Below are positions 51,104 to 60,115 of a DNA stretch of 64,000 nucleotides, in pieces (the stretch's first letter is position 1; the number at the start of each line of letters is the position of its first letter). The DNA comes from CBDDBH01 sp965225625 (GTDB lineage: Bacteria; Pseudomonadota; Gammaproteobacteria; JADZEE01): contig CBDDBH010000027.1 in assembly GCA_965225625.1 (NCBI GenBank), positions 62,001 through 126,000 of the forward strand. The letters are read 5' to 3'. The notes under the pieces are model-generated. The model worked only from the letters and a program-made list of their open reading frames with translations. It was not told the origin of the DNA and searched no databases. The position numbers and the translations under genes are program-made.

Positions 51104-52438
51104 ATGAACAGCTTTGCCGAACAATCCGTAGCCGGGCGCACCAACACCTTGGAAGATCTCGTGCGCCCCGAAGACGGCCGCGTGAGCCGGGCAATTTTCG
51201 TGGATGCAGCGATTTATCGGCTCGAACAAGAACGCATTTTTGCCCGCTCATGGTCGTATATGGGACACGAGTCCCAATTGCGCAATCCGGGCGACTACAT
51301 CACCAATTTCATCGGCGAGGATCCCGTCATTGCGGTACGCGATGAAAGCGGTCAAGTTCGAGTCCTGCTGAACTCATGCCGGCACCGCGGCAAACAGGTA
51401 TGCTCCACCGATCGCGGCACGACCAAATTGTTCCGCTGCGCCTATCACGGTTGGACCTACAACACTAAGGGCGCGCTAATGGGCGTCCCGCGGGCCGACA
51501 CGGTCTATCACGGTGAACTGGATAAATCGCGCCTCGGCCTGGTCGAGCTGCCGCGGGTCGAATCACACCAGGGCATGATTTTTGCGCACTGGGACGCCCA
51601 AGCCGAACCGTTGGTCGACTACCTCGGCAAGGATATGCTCTGGTACCTGGACGTACCGTTCGAGGGGGCACTGGGTGGCCTGGAAGTACTCGGACCGGTA
51701 ATGAAATTCCGGATCGAAACCAATTGGAAGATCCCGGCGGAGAACTTCGCCGGCGACGACTACCACGTGCTGCACACGCACGGCTCCGGTTTCCAGATCG
51801 ACTTCCTGCCCGACTACGACACGCTGGGCGATTACATTGCGTACTTTCCGCATGGTCACGGTATGGGTGACATTCCCAAACCCGGTCGCGCGCTCGGAAA
51901 CGATCTAGCGATGGCGCAGATGTTTGGCAGTGACGGCGTGGACTACGTCAACGCCTACCAGGCGCGTCTCAAGCAACGTACGTCAGCCGCGCAGGCCTCG
52001 ATGCATGGGCTGGGCGAAGGCAACATTTTTCCGAATCTGTCGTGGATTAAATTCGGTTGTTTCCACGCGCTCGGCTTTTACCAATGGCACCCCAAGGGGC
52101 CCGGGCAGGTCGAAGTTTGGCAGACGGCCTTGTTCGACGCCGGGGCGCCACAAGTGGTTAAGGATTTTGCCCGCTCACAGATGTCACAAGAGAACGCAGC
52201 TGCCGGCATATTCGGTCAGGACGACGGTGAGAATTTCGAACAGATCACAGAATCGGCGCATGGCTACATGTCGCTGCAGCAGGATTTCAACTACACCATG
52301 GGTTTGGGGCATGAAGGCGAAGTCGATGAGCCCGGTTACCCGGGCCAGCTGGGGCCGCATTTCTCCGAGCAGAATCATCGCAACTACTACCGCTACTATC
52401 GCGACTTGATGGCCGCTACGGGTGACGGCAATGGCTGA
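51104..52438 (+). CDS. Rieske ring-hydroxylating dioxygenase alpha subunit 2
   Basis: A 444-residue catalytic subunit. Rieske ligands are Cys92-x-His94 (CRHRG) and Cys112-x2-His115 (CAYHGW); the catalytic iron region is ENFAGDDYHVLHTHG. The length and the FGCFHALGFYQWHPKGPG stretch are typical of the two-subunit (BphA/NdoB/phthalate-type) class. Start is ATG 51104 with GGGGAG ten bases upstream; the in-frame ATG at 51086 is less well placed. The beta gene overlaps its end by 8 nt, so the two are translated together. Ferredoxin and reductase are not in this window. Confidence 0.92.
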   Translation: MNSFAEQSVAGRTNTLEDLVRPEDGRVSRAIFVDAAIYRLEQERIFARSWSYMGHESQLRNPGDYITNFIGEDPVIAVRDESGQVRVLLNSCRHRGKQVCSTDRGTTKLFRCAYHGWTYNTKGALMGVPRADTVYHGELDKSRLGLVELPRVESHQGMIFAHWDAQAEPLVDYLGKDMLWYLDVPFEGALGGLEVLGPVMKFRIETNWKIPAENFAGDDYHVLHTHGSGFQIDFLPDYDTLGDYIAYFPHGHGMGDIPKPGRALGNDLAMAQMFGSDGVDYVNAYQARLKQRTSAAQASMHGLGEGNIFPNLSWIKFGCFHALGFYQWHPKGPGQVEVWQTALFDAGAPQVVKDFARSQMSQENAAAGIFGQDDGENFEQITESAHGYMSLQQDFNYTMGLGHEGEVDEPGYPGQLGPHFSEQNHRNYYRYYRDLMAATGDGNG

Positions 52439-52934
52439 CACCGAACTCGCGCTGCACCGTGAAGCCGAGCTGTTCCTGTATCGCGAAGCCAAACTCCTGG
52501 ATGAAGGCTTGTTTGATGAGTGGCTGGATCTGTTTACCGAAGATGCCCGTTATTGGATGCCGATCACCGAGACCGTGGAGGTCGGCAAGGAACGTGGACC
52601 GGTTGCCGGTGAATGGTCGTTAATGGAGGAAGATAAGCGATTTCTTGCCAAACGCCGCGAGCGACTGGCGGGCACCCTCGCGCATGCAGAGCAGCCGCGA
52701 TCCCGCACTAGACGTTTCATCAGCAACGTTTTGGCGACCGCTAAAGAAGATGGTGGGCTGGTCGTGGAGAGCAACTTCCAGGTTTTTCAGTCGCGCCGCA
52801 GCAACTCCGAGCAGTTTTTTGTCGGCCACCGCAAAGATCAGTTACAGAACACGGAAGACGGTTGGAAAATAGCCGAGCGGGTCATAATTCTCGATCACCG
52901 CGTGCTGCCACGGGCCATATCCATCTATTTCTGA
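52431..52934 (+). CDS. Ring-hydroxylating dioxygenase beta subunit 2
   Basis: A 167-residue SnoaL/NTF2-fold beta subunit. Seen: LFLYREAKLLDEGLFDEWLDLF, EDARYWMPITETVE, SRTRRFISNVLAT and the terminal strand VIILDHRVLPRAIS. It pairs with the alpha subunit at 51104-52438, and the ATG at 52431 overlaps the alpha stop; GTG 52422 is a possible earlier start. Its 3' end overlaps the convergent MFS gene by 10 bp. Confidence 0.92.
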   Translation: MADTELALHREAELFLYREAKLLDEGLFDEWLDLFTEDARYWMPITETVEVGKERGPVAGEWSLMEEDKRFLAKRRERLAGTLAHAEQPRSRTRRFISNVLATAKEDGGLVVESNFQVFQSRRSNSEQFFVGHRKDQLQNTEDGWKIAERVIILDHRVLPRAISIYF

Positions 52935-54127
52935 TCGTCGCGGGCATGGGCTAATACCGGGGGCAGTATCATCGCCAGGCAGGCGAGGAACAGCAGCATG
53001 CTAATCCACAATATGTTGCTGTAGTCACCGGGCGCGATAACGCTCGCCGAGAGCGCCGGGCCGGTTGCCAGCGCAAGCATTTGCAACGCTACCGCATACA
53101 CGACTAAACGGCCGCTGCTATCGAAACCTGCAATGATGGCGAGCAGCAATGGCGTCATAAGGTTGGCGGCGAAATTGTAGATGCACACCGCCACGCCATA
53201 GACAACGGCGCCCATCGATCCGAACAGGAAAGCCAGCGGCACGACCCCGCCGAGCGTGCCGAGCGTCAAAGGCAGTACTCGACCGAAGCGCGCGCCCAAC
53301 ACGGCTGCGGTGAATGCCCCGGCGATGCCCAGGAATTGAGAGGCGGTAAGCCCGATCGCGACTTCCTGCTCCGTGCCGCCGCCCGCGGTGCCGATGAGGT
53401 AGAGATAGGCCCAGACGACGCCCTGAGCTAGAAAATAAGTGAACACCGCGGTAAGGGCGGTGGCCTTGTAGATCCGCGATATCCCCTTAGTCTCCTTGTA
53501 CCCGGTCGCTGCGTGCTCGGCGCCGGACACTGGTAAATGGCGCGTGAAGGGCAAGCCGCAGGCCGCCAGGAGGGCGAAGAGTATCAGTATGCCGGTGGTG
53601 CCAATGGTGGCGTAAACAAAAGGCATCGCCAGCAGGAATAGGGCGCTGTAGGTGAGTACCGCCATAATCAAGTAACCAAAATTCCGATCGGGGTTTGGGC
53701 TCAATCCCACGGTTGCGTAGCCCAGCGAGATCAGCGCACCGGATCCAATCCCGACGAGCACTCTGGTTGCCGCAAACATCTCGAAGCCCGCTAGAACGAT
53801 CGACAGCAGGTTGCCGGTGATAACAATGCAGATGCCGGCAACACACATCGCGCGCCAGCTAAACCGGGATGTCAGGAAACTCATGACCACCGTCGTAAAC
53901 GCTATGCCGAACATTTCCGCGGACGCGATATAGCCGGCCTGTCTGTCGTCGAATCCTCCGTGCTCGACCAGTCCCTGGACGAAACCCGGTTGCACGATGA
54001 ACACTTCCATGCCGATGACGACCATGAGCATGGCCGCGAGAAGTGATTTTGAATGGTCCGGGTCGAACGCGGCCCCAGCGTGGTGCCCGGTCGAAAACTT
54101 CTCCGGTGAGGATCCAGGCGCCTTCAT
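52925..54127 (-). CDS. MFS transporter
   Basis: A 400-residue membrane protein with 12 hydrophobic helices. Seen: the first helix MLMVVIGMEVFIVQPGFVQGL, the FLTSRFSWRAM loop (2-3 cytosolic loop of MFS proteins), RVLVGIGSGALISLGYATVG and a second six-helix half. Likely a proton-linked uptake or efflux carrier for an aromatic or acidic compound. Starts at ATG 54127. Probably co-transcribed with the aldo/keto reductase (12 bp upstream). Confidence 0.88.
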   Translation of the reverse strand: MKAPGSSPEKFSTGHHAGAAFDPDHSKSLLAAMLMVVIGMEVFIVQPGFVQGLVEHGGFDDRQAGYIASAEMFGIAFTTVVMSFLTSRFSWRAMCVAGICIVITGNLLSIVLAGFEMFAATRVLVGIGSGALISLGYATVGLSPNPDRNFGYLIMAVLTYSALFLLAMPFVYATIGTTGILILFALLAACGLPFTRHLPVSGAEHAATGYKETKGISRIYKATALTAVFTYFLAQGVVWAYLYLIGTAGGGTEQEVAIGLTASQFLGIAGAFTAAVLGARFGRVLPLTLGTLGGVVPLAFLFGSMGAVVYGVAVCIYNFAANLMTPLLLAIIAGFDSSGRLVVYAVALQMLALATGPALSASVIAPGDYSNILWISMLLFLACLAMILPPVLAHARDDQK

Positions 54128-54139
54128 GCTGTATGCGTG

Positions 54140-55282
54140 CTAGTCGTTCAGATGGTGTCCGTAAGGTTCGTCTACAGTTACCGCCGCCCGCGTTTTCGTC
54201 ACGAGTTCGTTGCCTTCGACGTCGAAGTATTCGATTTTTGGTTCTTCCAATGCGTCGCGGTTTTCCGCGCGGTCGATCCCGTAGCAATCACCCAGGGGGC
54301 CGGTGCTGAGCACCAGCACAGCGTTGATTGCGTCATAGTCCGCGTCATCCAGGGCGAAGGAAAATACGCGCATATTTTCCTGCAGGTGGCCTAAGTGCCG
54401 GGCGCCAATTATGACGTTCGCCACCTGGTCACGTTCCAATACATAGCGGCAGGCGACGTTCGCAATACTCACGCCGTGCTTCTTGGCGATGTTGTCGATG
54501 CATTCCAGCAGTCGTTGAAAAAGCGTCCAGCCGCCGAAGTCGTTGATGATGCGGTAATACTTGTCCAGCGAGACGTTCTCCAGCGCCGGTTTGGCGGGAT
54601 CGGGGATCCCCAACCATTTTTCGCTCATCAATCCGCCGCCCAGCGCCCCATAGCAGATCAACTTACAATTGTTGTCTGCACAGAACTCGACCATGCCGTT
54701 CTCGGGGCGCCGATCCAGCAGCGAATACTGTACCGTGTTGGCGGCCATATCGACGCCTGCCTGTACCATCTCCGACATATTGCGTACGTCGTAATTGGTC
54801 CCGCCGATCAGATTGATCTTTCCGGCCGTCTGCAGATCCTTCATCGCCAGCGCCATCTCCACGTTGCCGGGGATGTCGTAGTTCCACCAATGCAGCTCGA
54901 CCAGGTCCAGTCGTTCCTGGCGCAGCCGTTGCAAGGATCGATCGACTATCATCTCGCATTGCTTTTTGCTGTGATTGCGCAGTCCTTCCTCATCGAGAAA
55001 GAAGGGCGCATAGGTCGTGAAGACTTTGATTGCGGATGCCGCCTCGGCGCCGTATTTGGCCCGGTATCGGTCCAGGAAGACGCCGATGCGCGCCTCGACA
55101 CCGGCATAAATGTCACCACAAACGAAAGTTGTGATGCCGGCCTCGGCGAAAGCAAACATATCGTTGACGACGGTGTCCAGATCGATCGGTCGATCGCTGT
55201 GGTCGTCGGCAATCTGCCAGTTGCCCTTGGATATCCGCGGGATGACAAAATCCGGACGCAGTTGGGTTTTTTCCACCGTCAT
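54140..55282 (-). CDS. Aldo/keto reductase
   Basis: A 380-residue AKR-superfamily protein. Seen: the catalytic Asp/Tyr region TTFVCGDIYAGVEARIG (usual DxYG replaced by DIYAG), VELHWWNYD with the conserved His, KINLIGGTNYDVRNM and IIGARHLGHLQENMR for NAD(P)H binding. Chemistry is reduction of a carbonyl to an alcohol or its reverse. Starts at ATG 55282; 12 bp after the TIGR04076 gene and 12 bp before the MFS gene. A C-terminal acidic extension is longer than in typical members. Confidence 0.9.
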   Translation of the reverse strand: MTVEKTQLRPDFVIPRISKGNWQIADDHSDRPIDLDTVVNDMFAFAEAGITTFVCGDIYAGVEARIGVFLDRYRAKYGAEAASAIKVFTTYAPFFLDEEGLRNHSKKQCEMIVDRSLQRLRQERLDLVELHWWNYDIPGNVEMALAMKDLQTAGKINLIGGTNYDVRNMSEMVQAGVDMAANTVQYSLLDRRPENGMVEFCADNNCKLICYGALGGGLMSEKWLGIPDPAKPALENVSLDKYYRIINDFGGWTLFQRLLECIDNIAKKHGVSIANVACRYVLERDQVANVIIGARHLGHLQENMRVFSFALDDADYDAINAVLVLSTGPLGDCYGIDRAENRDALEEPKIEYFDVEGNELVTKTRAAVTVDEPYGHHLND

Positions 55283-55294
55283 GAGGGCCTCGGT

Positions 55295-55642
55295 CTAGTC
55301 GTCATGGACCAGCGGGGTGAGTGTCATTTCGCTGTGTCGATAGGTCTTTTTTTCCCCGCGAGTTATGAGGAACCGGCCGCCGCAATTGGGATCCGGGCAG
55401 GCTATCACGGCGTCGGACTTCATCCAGTCGTTTTTGTGCAGCTCACGCTGTTTGGCCGGCAACAATGGCAGGATGGAGGCCAGCGGATACATGGGAAATC
55501 TGACGCCCGGCGGGAACTCAATCAAATCGTCATCGGTTACCGTGAAGTAATCTCCAACATTATGCGGACATACCATCGGTCGTCCGTCATTACTGGAGAT
55601 GACTTCAACTTTGAGATCGTAGAGTTCGTATTCGTCGTTCAT
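55295..55642 (-). CDS. TIGR04076-family protein
   Basis: A 115-residue protein with the pattern of the TIGR04076 family: YELYDLKVEVISS, PHNVGDYFTV, PLASILPLLPAKQ, DWMKSDAVIACPDPNCGGR. Function is unknown; members often sit beside aldo/keto reductases and flavin enzymes. Cys-Pro-His and Cys-Pro-Asp-x-Asn-Cys could bind metal. Starts at ATG 55642 and heads the MFS-AKR operon. Confidence 0.78.
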   Translation of the reverse strand: MNDEYELYDLKVEVISSNDGRPMVCPHNVGDYFTVTDDDLIEFPPGVRFPMYPLASILPLLPAKQRELHKNDWMKSDAVIACPDPNCGGRFLITRGEKKTYRHSEMTLTPLVHDD

Positions 55643-55669
55643 TGGACGCTCCGCAAAACATCAGACTGC

Positions 55670-55691
55670 GGAGGGGGCCTGCGCCCCCTCC
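55670..55691 (-). terminator. Hairpin after TonB receptor 1
   Basis: A perfect 9-bp GC stem (GGAGGGGGC with GCCCCCTCC) and a CTGC loop, lying between the TonB receptor stop and the start of the TIGR04076 gene. On the minus strand it is followed by a weak T-rich stretch (GATGTTTTG). Could terminate the receptor transcript or attenuate read-through; only moderately supported. Confidence 0.4.
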
Positions 55692-55707
55692 TGAAAACCG
55701 GCGGCAA

Positions 55708-57999
55708 TTACCAGCGATAACTTACGGTGCCACCGACCCAGCGCGGCGAGCCGACTACCGGTTGCGTCACACCGGTAATACCGGTGATATCGAAAGTCGT
55801 GTGGAAATATGTTTCGTCGGTGAAGTTTTTCGCCCAGAACCTGATTTGCCAGCGCTCGGCGCCCGACGTCCATTGGATGTGGCCGTTTGCGATCGTATAG
55901 GATTCGCCCTGCAGAGCCGGGTGGTCGACACCGTTCAGCGAGCGGTCATCGACGTAGTTCATGTCGAGCTGTGCGGCCATCATTCCGCCGAATGCAGCCC
56001 ATTCATAGCGTCCCAGCGCATTGAACGAAACGTCGGGGGCGTTCGGCATTGGGCGGTCGCGGAAACCGTCTGGCCCTTCCAGATCCTGTTGTTCCCCGTC
56101 AAGCAAAGACAGACCGAACAGGAATTCCCAGCCATCCCAGGGGTTGGCGACCAACTCGATCTCCGCGCCCAGCACTTCGGCATCCACGTTGAACAGGATC
56201 AGGTTAGGGCCGGTTTGCGTGAAAGTCTGAAAATCGTTGTAGTCGGTGTAAAAGACCGCAGTGTTCAGGCGCGCCTTACCGTCGAACAGATCCGCCTTGA
56301 AGCCGCCTTCGTAGGTGATCGGCAGCTCGCTATCGTATGTGACGGCGTCGGCCAGGAAGAACGAGATGATGCCGCCATTGAAGCCGCCGGCTTTATGCCC
56401 GCGTGACACCTTTGCGTACACCAGCCACTCGTCGTTCGGCCGCCAGTCCAGCTCAACGTGACCGGACCAGTCGCCTTCATCGCGCTTGGTCTTCGGCAGT
56501 CCGTCACCTTGAATAAACCCGGTACCGGCAAACGCCAGCGCGCAGTCCGCGGCATTGATGCCCGCGAGGTCCGGCAGAAAGGTACAGCCGGGCAGAATCT
56601 CGAATTCCTTCTCATCTTCGGTCCAACGAAATCCCGCAATCCCGGAAAATTGCGGCGTGAATTCGTATTCCAACTGCGTAAAAGCGGCATAGGTCGTCGT
56701 TTCCAGCGAATAGCGGTTGTCGAAACTGATGCCCAGTGACCCCACCGAATCCAGGCCGCTGCGACCCGAGCTGTCGATATTGAGGAAGTAGCCGCCGATC
56801 AGCCAGCGTAAACGGCCGTGCTCGCCCGCCAGCCGAACTTCCTGCGAGAACTGGTCGCTGTCCATGTCCTGGAAGAAATGGAACAGCGTTTGCGGGCCGC
56901 TGTCCGAGTCCTCAAGGTAACGCTTTTCGAAATCCTGCCAGTCGGTGATAGACGTCACCGTACCGATCCCGATCTCGTAATCGATCGTGCCGGTGATGCC
57001 GTAATGCTCGCGTTTATAAAACCCATCCAGATTGGCAGACGCTTTAAAGGGCCCATCATCGTTGAAGTTGCCGCTGCAGTCGGCTGCTCCGAGCACGGGA
57101 TTGGATATGAATCCCAATATGGCGGGGCCGGAATTGGTGCAGTAATCAAAATGCGTCGGTGCATCGACGAACTTGACGAAGCCATCGCCCGGCAAACCTG
57201 CAATCCCGCCGACGTCCGTTACAGCTCTGCGAATGTCGTAGATATCCGCGGTGGCGTCATCCTCGCTCCAGCGTCCGGCAATCAGTACCGAGAGCTGATC
57301 GCTGGGCTCAAACAGCAGTTGCGCACGGCCACTGATATTGTCGATGTCATGTGAATCGCTGCCGAGGGTGTTCTCAACGTAGCCGTCGTTGATTTCGTGG
57401 AACAGCGACAGTCTGCCTTTGAGCGAATCGGTCAGTGGCCCGCTTATCGCACCTTCGGCCTTGAATTCGTCGTACTCGCCAACGCTGACTTCGACATAAC
57501 CCTCGAACTCGTCGGTTGGTTTAGCCGAGATGATGTGCACTAACCCGGCGGTGGCGTTGCGGCCGAACAGAGTGCCTTGGGATCCGCGCAGCACTTCGAT
57601 GCGCTCCAGGTCGTAGAAGTTGAAGCCGACGCCGGCGAGATAGCTGTTGTAAGCGCCGTCGATGTAGACCGCCCCTGGAGCTTCCTGCTGGTCGTTGAAG
57701 TCGAGCTGGCCGGCGCCGCGGATGGTGAATACCGTGGTGGCGCCACTGCCGAAATCGGTGACGATCAGTCCCGGCGTCTGATTGTCAATTTCCTGCGTCG
57801 TGGAGACGCCGAGTTCACGCATCTGTTTACCGCTGAAAGCGGTGACCGAGATGCCGACGTCGGAGAGTTGCTGTTCGCGCTTTTGCGCAGTGACCACGAC
57901 TTCTTCAAGGACTACAGCGAAGGCTGGCGTGATAGCTGTAAAGGCAACAGCCGCTAATAGGTAGCTGACGATCGTCAGCGCGGGTCGTGTTTGCTGCAT
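55708..57999 (-). CDS. TonB-dependent receptor 1
   Basis: A 763-residue outer-membrane receptor. Seen: signal peptide at residues 1-28 (MQQTRPALTIVSYLL, then ITPAFA), a TonB-box-like stretch LEEVVVTAQKREQQL, the plug domain with DNQTPGLIVTDFGSG and VLRGSQGTLFGRNATAGLVHIISAKP (in pieces), and a 22-strand barrel ending in RWVGGTVSYRW, the C-terminal aromatic signature. The class resembles uptake systems for polycyclic or sterol-like substrates and iron chelates. Start ATG 57999 with GGGA upstream. Two small dyad sites sit just upstream. Intact, unlike receptor 2. Confidence 0.92.
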   Translation of the reverse strand: MQQTRPALTIVSYLLAAVAFTAITPAFAVVLEEVVVTAQKREQQLSDVGISVTAFSGKQMRELGVSTTQEIDNQTPGLIVTDFGSGATTVFTIRGAGQLDFNDQQEAPGAVYIDGAYNSYLAGVGFNFYDLERIEVLRGSQGTLFGRNATAGLVHIISAKPTDEFEGYVEVSVGEYDEFKAEGAISGPLTDSLKGRLSLFHEINDGYVENTLGSDSHDIDNISGRAQLLFEPSDQLSVLIAGRWSEDDATADIYDIRRAVTDVGGIAGLPGDGFVKFVDAPTHFDYCTNSGPAILGFISNPVLGAADCSGNFNDDGPFKASANLDGFYKREHYGITGTIDYEIGIGTVTSITDWQDFEKRYLEDSDSGPQTLFHFFQDMDSDQFSQEVRLAGEHGRLRWLIGGYFLNIDSSGRSGLDSVGSLGISFDNRYSLETTTYAAFTQLEYEFTPQFSGIAGFRWTEDEKEFEILPGCTFLPDLAGINAADCALAFAGTGFIQGDGLPKTKRDEGDWSGHVELDWRPNDEWLVYAKVSRGHKAGGFNGGIISFFLADAVTYDSELPITYEGGFKADLFDGKARLNTAVFYTDYNDFQTFTQTGPNLILFNVDAEVLGAEIELVANPWDGWEFLFGLSLLDGEQQDLEGPDGFRDRPMPNAPDVSFNALGRYEWAAFGGMMAAQLDMNYVDDRSLNGVDHPALQGESYTIANGHIQWTSGAERWQIRFWAKNFTDETYFHTTFDITGITGVTQPVVGSPRWVGGTVSYRW

Positions 58000-58026
58000 G
58001 GCGTTTCCCTCTGAGCGGTAACATCC

Positions 58027-58077
58027 GGCCGTAACGGCCACCGCATCGATCTTCTAAAAAATTCGTCAACCGACGAA
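58027..58077. promoter_or_regulatory. Two dyad sites upstream of TonB receptor 1
   Basis: GGCCGTAACGGCC (58027-58039) is a 6-1-6 palindrome and TTCGTC-AACC-GACGAA (58062-58077) a 6-4-6 inverted repeat, 28 to 78 bp before the receptor start. Positions suit operators; the neighbouring TetR regulator is a natural candidate. Based on symmetry only. Confidence 0.35.
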
Positions 58078-58195
58078 ATAATAGTGCGGACCGGGAGAAA
58101 TGCAAGCAGCCTGTGGTCGACTGGCCAACAGCGCATGCGACGGGTGTTTATGGGTACTCGGGAACCGTAACTGCGACGCCTGGAATATCTCGACC

Positions 58196-58846
58196 TCAGT
58201 TGTCCTTTGAACTCACGAACTTCAGGGCCTCATTACGAAGACTGCGCTTGATGCTGCCTACTTTGAACTTGAGCGCTATTCCCTCGCCGGTAGTCAAGGC
58301 AACGCCCTGGAGCATGGCCAGCAGGAGTGCCGATTTTTTGCGCAACTCGGCGGGGGAATGCTGCGGTGCGAGTTGCCTGATCAGTTCATAAATGAACTCA
58401 CAATAGGCGCTGGTCATGCGATCGCGACAGCTTGCGGCAAAGGGATCGCGGCTAGCAAGGGCCCACAGTTCGAACTGAAAGCCACGAATAAATGGCGTTG
58501 TATTTTCCTCCAGGCTGAGATCCACGAATCGCAGGAACCGCTCCTGGGGCGACAGATCCCGCCGTTGCACGACGCGCCGCGCGCTTTCCAGATCTTCCTC
58601 GAGGCGTTGCTCAACGACTGCCTGAAAAAGACTATCTTTGGTCGGAAAATAATACTGCAGATTCTTCAGTGATATCCCGGCTTTGAGGGCAATGCTGCGC
58701 ATAGTGAAATTGCTATAGCCCTCGAAAGCCAGCGCATTGGTCGCGGCGTTGAGGATTTCATGGACGCGCCGTTTACCCTTGCCGTGGATCGCGGTACCGG
58801 GTGCCAGGGCTGTGATAGTCGATACGTCGATTTTCGGTTTGGTCAA
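58196..58846 (-). CDS. TetR/AcrR-family transcriptional regulator
   Basis: A 216-residue regulator. Seen: N-terminal HTH with AATNALAFEGYSNFTMRSIALKAGISLKNLQYYFPTKDSLF (read in pieces), the expected TetR signature, then an all-helical ligand domain. The start is TTG 58846 with AGGGG seven bases upstream, which removes a long non-family-like extension to 59029. Divergent from the LLM gene at 59066 and downstream of TonB receptor 1, so it probably controls one or both; the effector is unknown. Confidence 0.86.
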   Translation of the reverse strand: MTKPKIDVSTITALAPGTAIHGKGKRRVHEILNAATNALAFEGYSNFTMRSIALKAGISLKNLQYYFPTKDSLFQAVVEQRLEEDLESARRVVQRRDLSPQERFLRFVDLSLEENTTPFIRGFQFELWALASRDPFAASCRDRMTSAYCEFIYELIRQLAPQHSPAELRKKSALLLAMLQGVALTTGEGIALKFKVGSIKRSLRNEALKFVSSKDN

Positions 58847-59065
58847 ATTTGCACCCCTGGACGTCAGCAGTTCTGCTACGCGGCGATTGTGGGGGTGGTG
58901 CGAGGAATTATCAAACACGCGGCGGTAATTTCTTGAGCGTGGTGTAAACCGTTCACCCGTGTCTATTGTTTGTGGGATACTCCGAGCGTAGCCGCGCAAT
59001 GCACCTCTAATTTGAAGAACACTACGCAAGGCTCTGAAGATTTTGGAGCCATGTAGGAGAACGTT

Positions 59066-60061
59066 ATGCCCGTGTCATTTCACGTTGGAATTTTACCGAA
59101 TCGACCGATAGCGGATTTCGTTGACTGGATTGCGCGCGCGGATGAGCTGGGGTTCGGCGGCGCATGGGTTGCGGATTCCCAGTCGGTTTTCAGAGATGCC
59201 TATATGGCGCTCACCTTATTTGCGGCGCGGACAAAACACATGGAGTTAGGCACGGCGGTGACCAATCCGATAACCCGTCATCCGGCGGTTCTTGCCAACA
59301 GCTTTGCCACATTGAATGAGTACTCGGAAGGACGGGCGGTCATGGGTATTGGTGTCGGTGACAGCGCCATTTTTACACTCGGCTATAAACCGGCGCGGCT
59401 CAAACGCCTGGAAGAGATTATCCGGGTGTTCAGAAAGCTGACGGCTGGTGAGAACGTGAACTTCGATGGTCAGGATATCGAGGTGAGCTGGCCGCCATCC
59501 AAGATACCGGTCGTTATCGCCTGTTCGGGTCCCAAGTCCTTACAAATGGCCGGCCGGATTGCCGATGGCGTGATGTTCCAGGTTGGCGCTGATCCAACAC
59601 TCGTGCGCTACGCCAAAAGGAACATCGAGATCGGCGTGCGCGAGGCGAATCGAGATCCCTCCGAGGTCAAGTTATACCAGCGTCTCGCGTTTGCCGTCTC
59701 CGATGATCGGGAGCAGGTGCGTAAAGAAGCTCGCGGTTATGCCTCGGTTGCTGCGGGAACCGTTTATGCTGCTGTGCCCAAGGAGGATATCCCGGATGAG
59801 TTGTATGAAGATCTGAGTGCGATGAAAGCAAAATACGATTATCAACAACATGGCAGCATGGAGGCGGATCAGGCAAGCCTCATCACCGATCGGATACTGG
59901 ACGCTGTTGCGATTGCCGGGACCCCTGAGGAAGCAGTACCGAAATTAAAAGAGTTAGTGGCGCTGGGCATCGAGAATTTCATTTTTCCCATCGCGACTAA
60001 ACACCCGGATGCGGTTATCGAACTTATCGCCGACAAGGTCATACCGAACGTGACTGGATAA
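59066..60061 (+). CDS. LLM-class flavin oxidoreductase 4 (Mer/F420-like)
   Basis: A 331-residue luciferase-fold protein more like the methylenetetrahydromethanopterin-reductase branch. Seen: FVDWIARADELGFGGAWVADS, MELGTAVTNPITRHPAVLANS, GRAVMGIGVGDSAIFTLGYKP, KIPVVIACSGPKSLQMAG and VAIAGTPEEAVPKL. The cofactor may be FMN or F420; most proteobacteria use FMN. Starts at ATG 59066 with GGAG six bases upstream. Next to the TetR gene and 54 bp before the MBL hydrolase, so an operon of two is likely. Confidence 0.9.
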   Translation: MPVSFHVGILPNRPIADFVDWIARADELGFGGAWVADSQSVFRDAYMALTLFAARTKHMELGTAVTNPITRHPAVLANSFATLNEYSEGRAVMGIGVGDSAIFTLGYKPARLKRLEEIIRVFRKLTAGENVNFDGQDIEVSWPPSKIPVVIACSGPKSLQMAGRIADGVMFQVGADPTLVRYAKRNIEIGVREANRDPSEVKLYQRLAFAVSDDREQVRKEARGYASVAAGTVYAAVPKEDIPDELYEDLSAMKAKYDYQQHGSMEADQASLITDRILDAVAIAGTPEEAVPKLKELVALGIENFIFPIATKHPDAVIELIADKVIPNVTG

Positions 60062-60115
60062 AAATCTGTCCATTTAACCGTCGCGTAGTTGCGACCACAT
60101 TCCCGGAAATCAATC

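Noticed and set aside
54395..55720. A 441-codon open frame on the plus strand.
   Set aside because: It lies wholly antisense to the aldo/keto reductase and TIGR04076 genes, has no recognisable protein pattern, and those genes have clear motifs.
59066..60061. A bioluminescence (lux) system from the luciferase-like proteins.
   Set aside because: No luxCDE fatty-acid reductase genes or paired luxA/luxB; the four LLM proteins are dispersed and divergent, as in degradative clusters.
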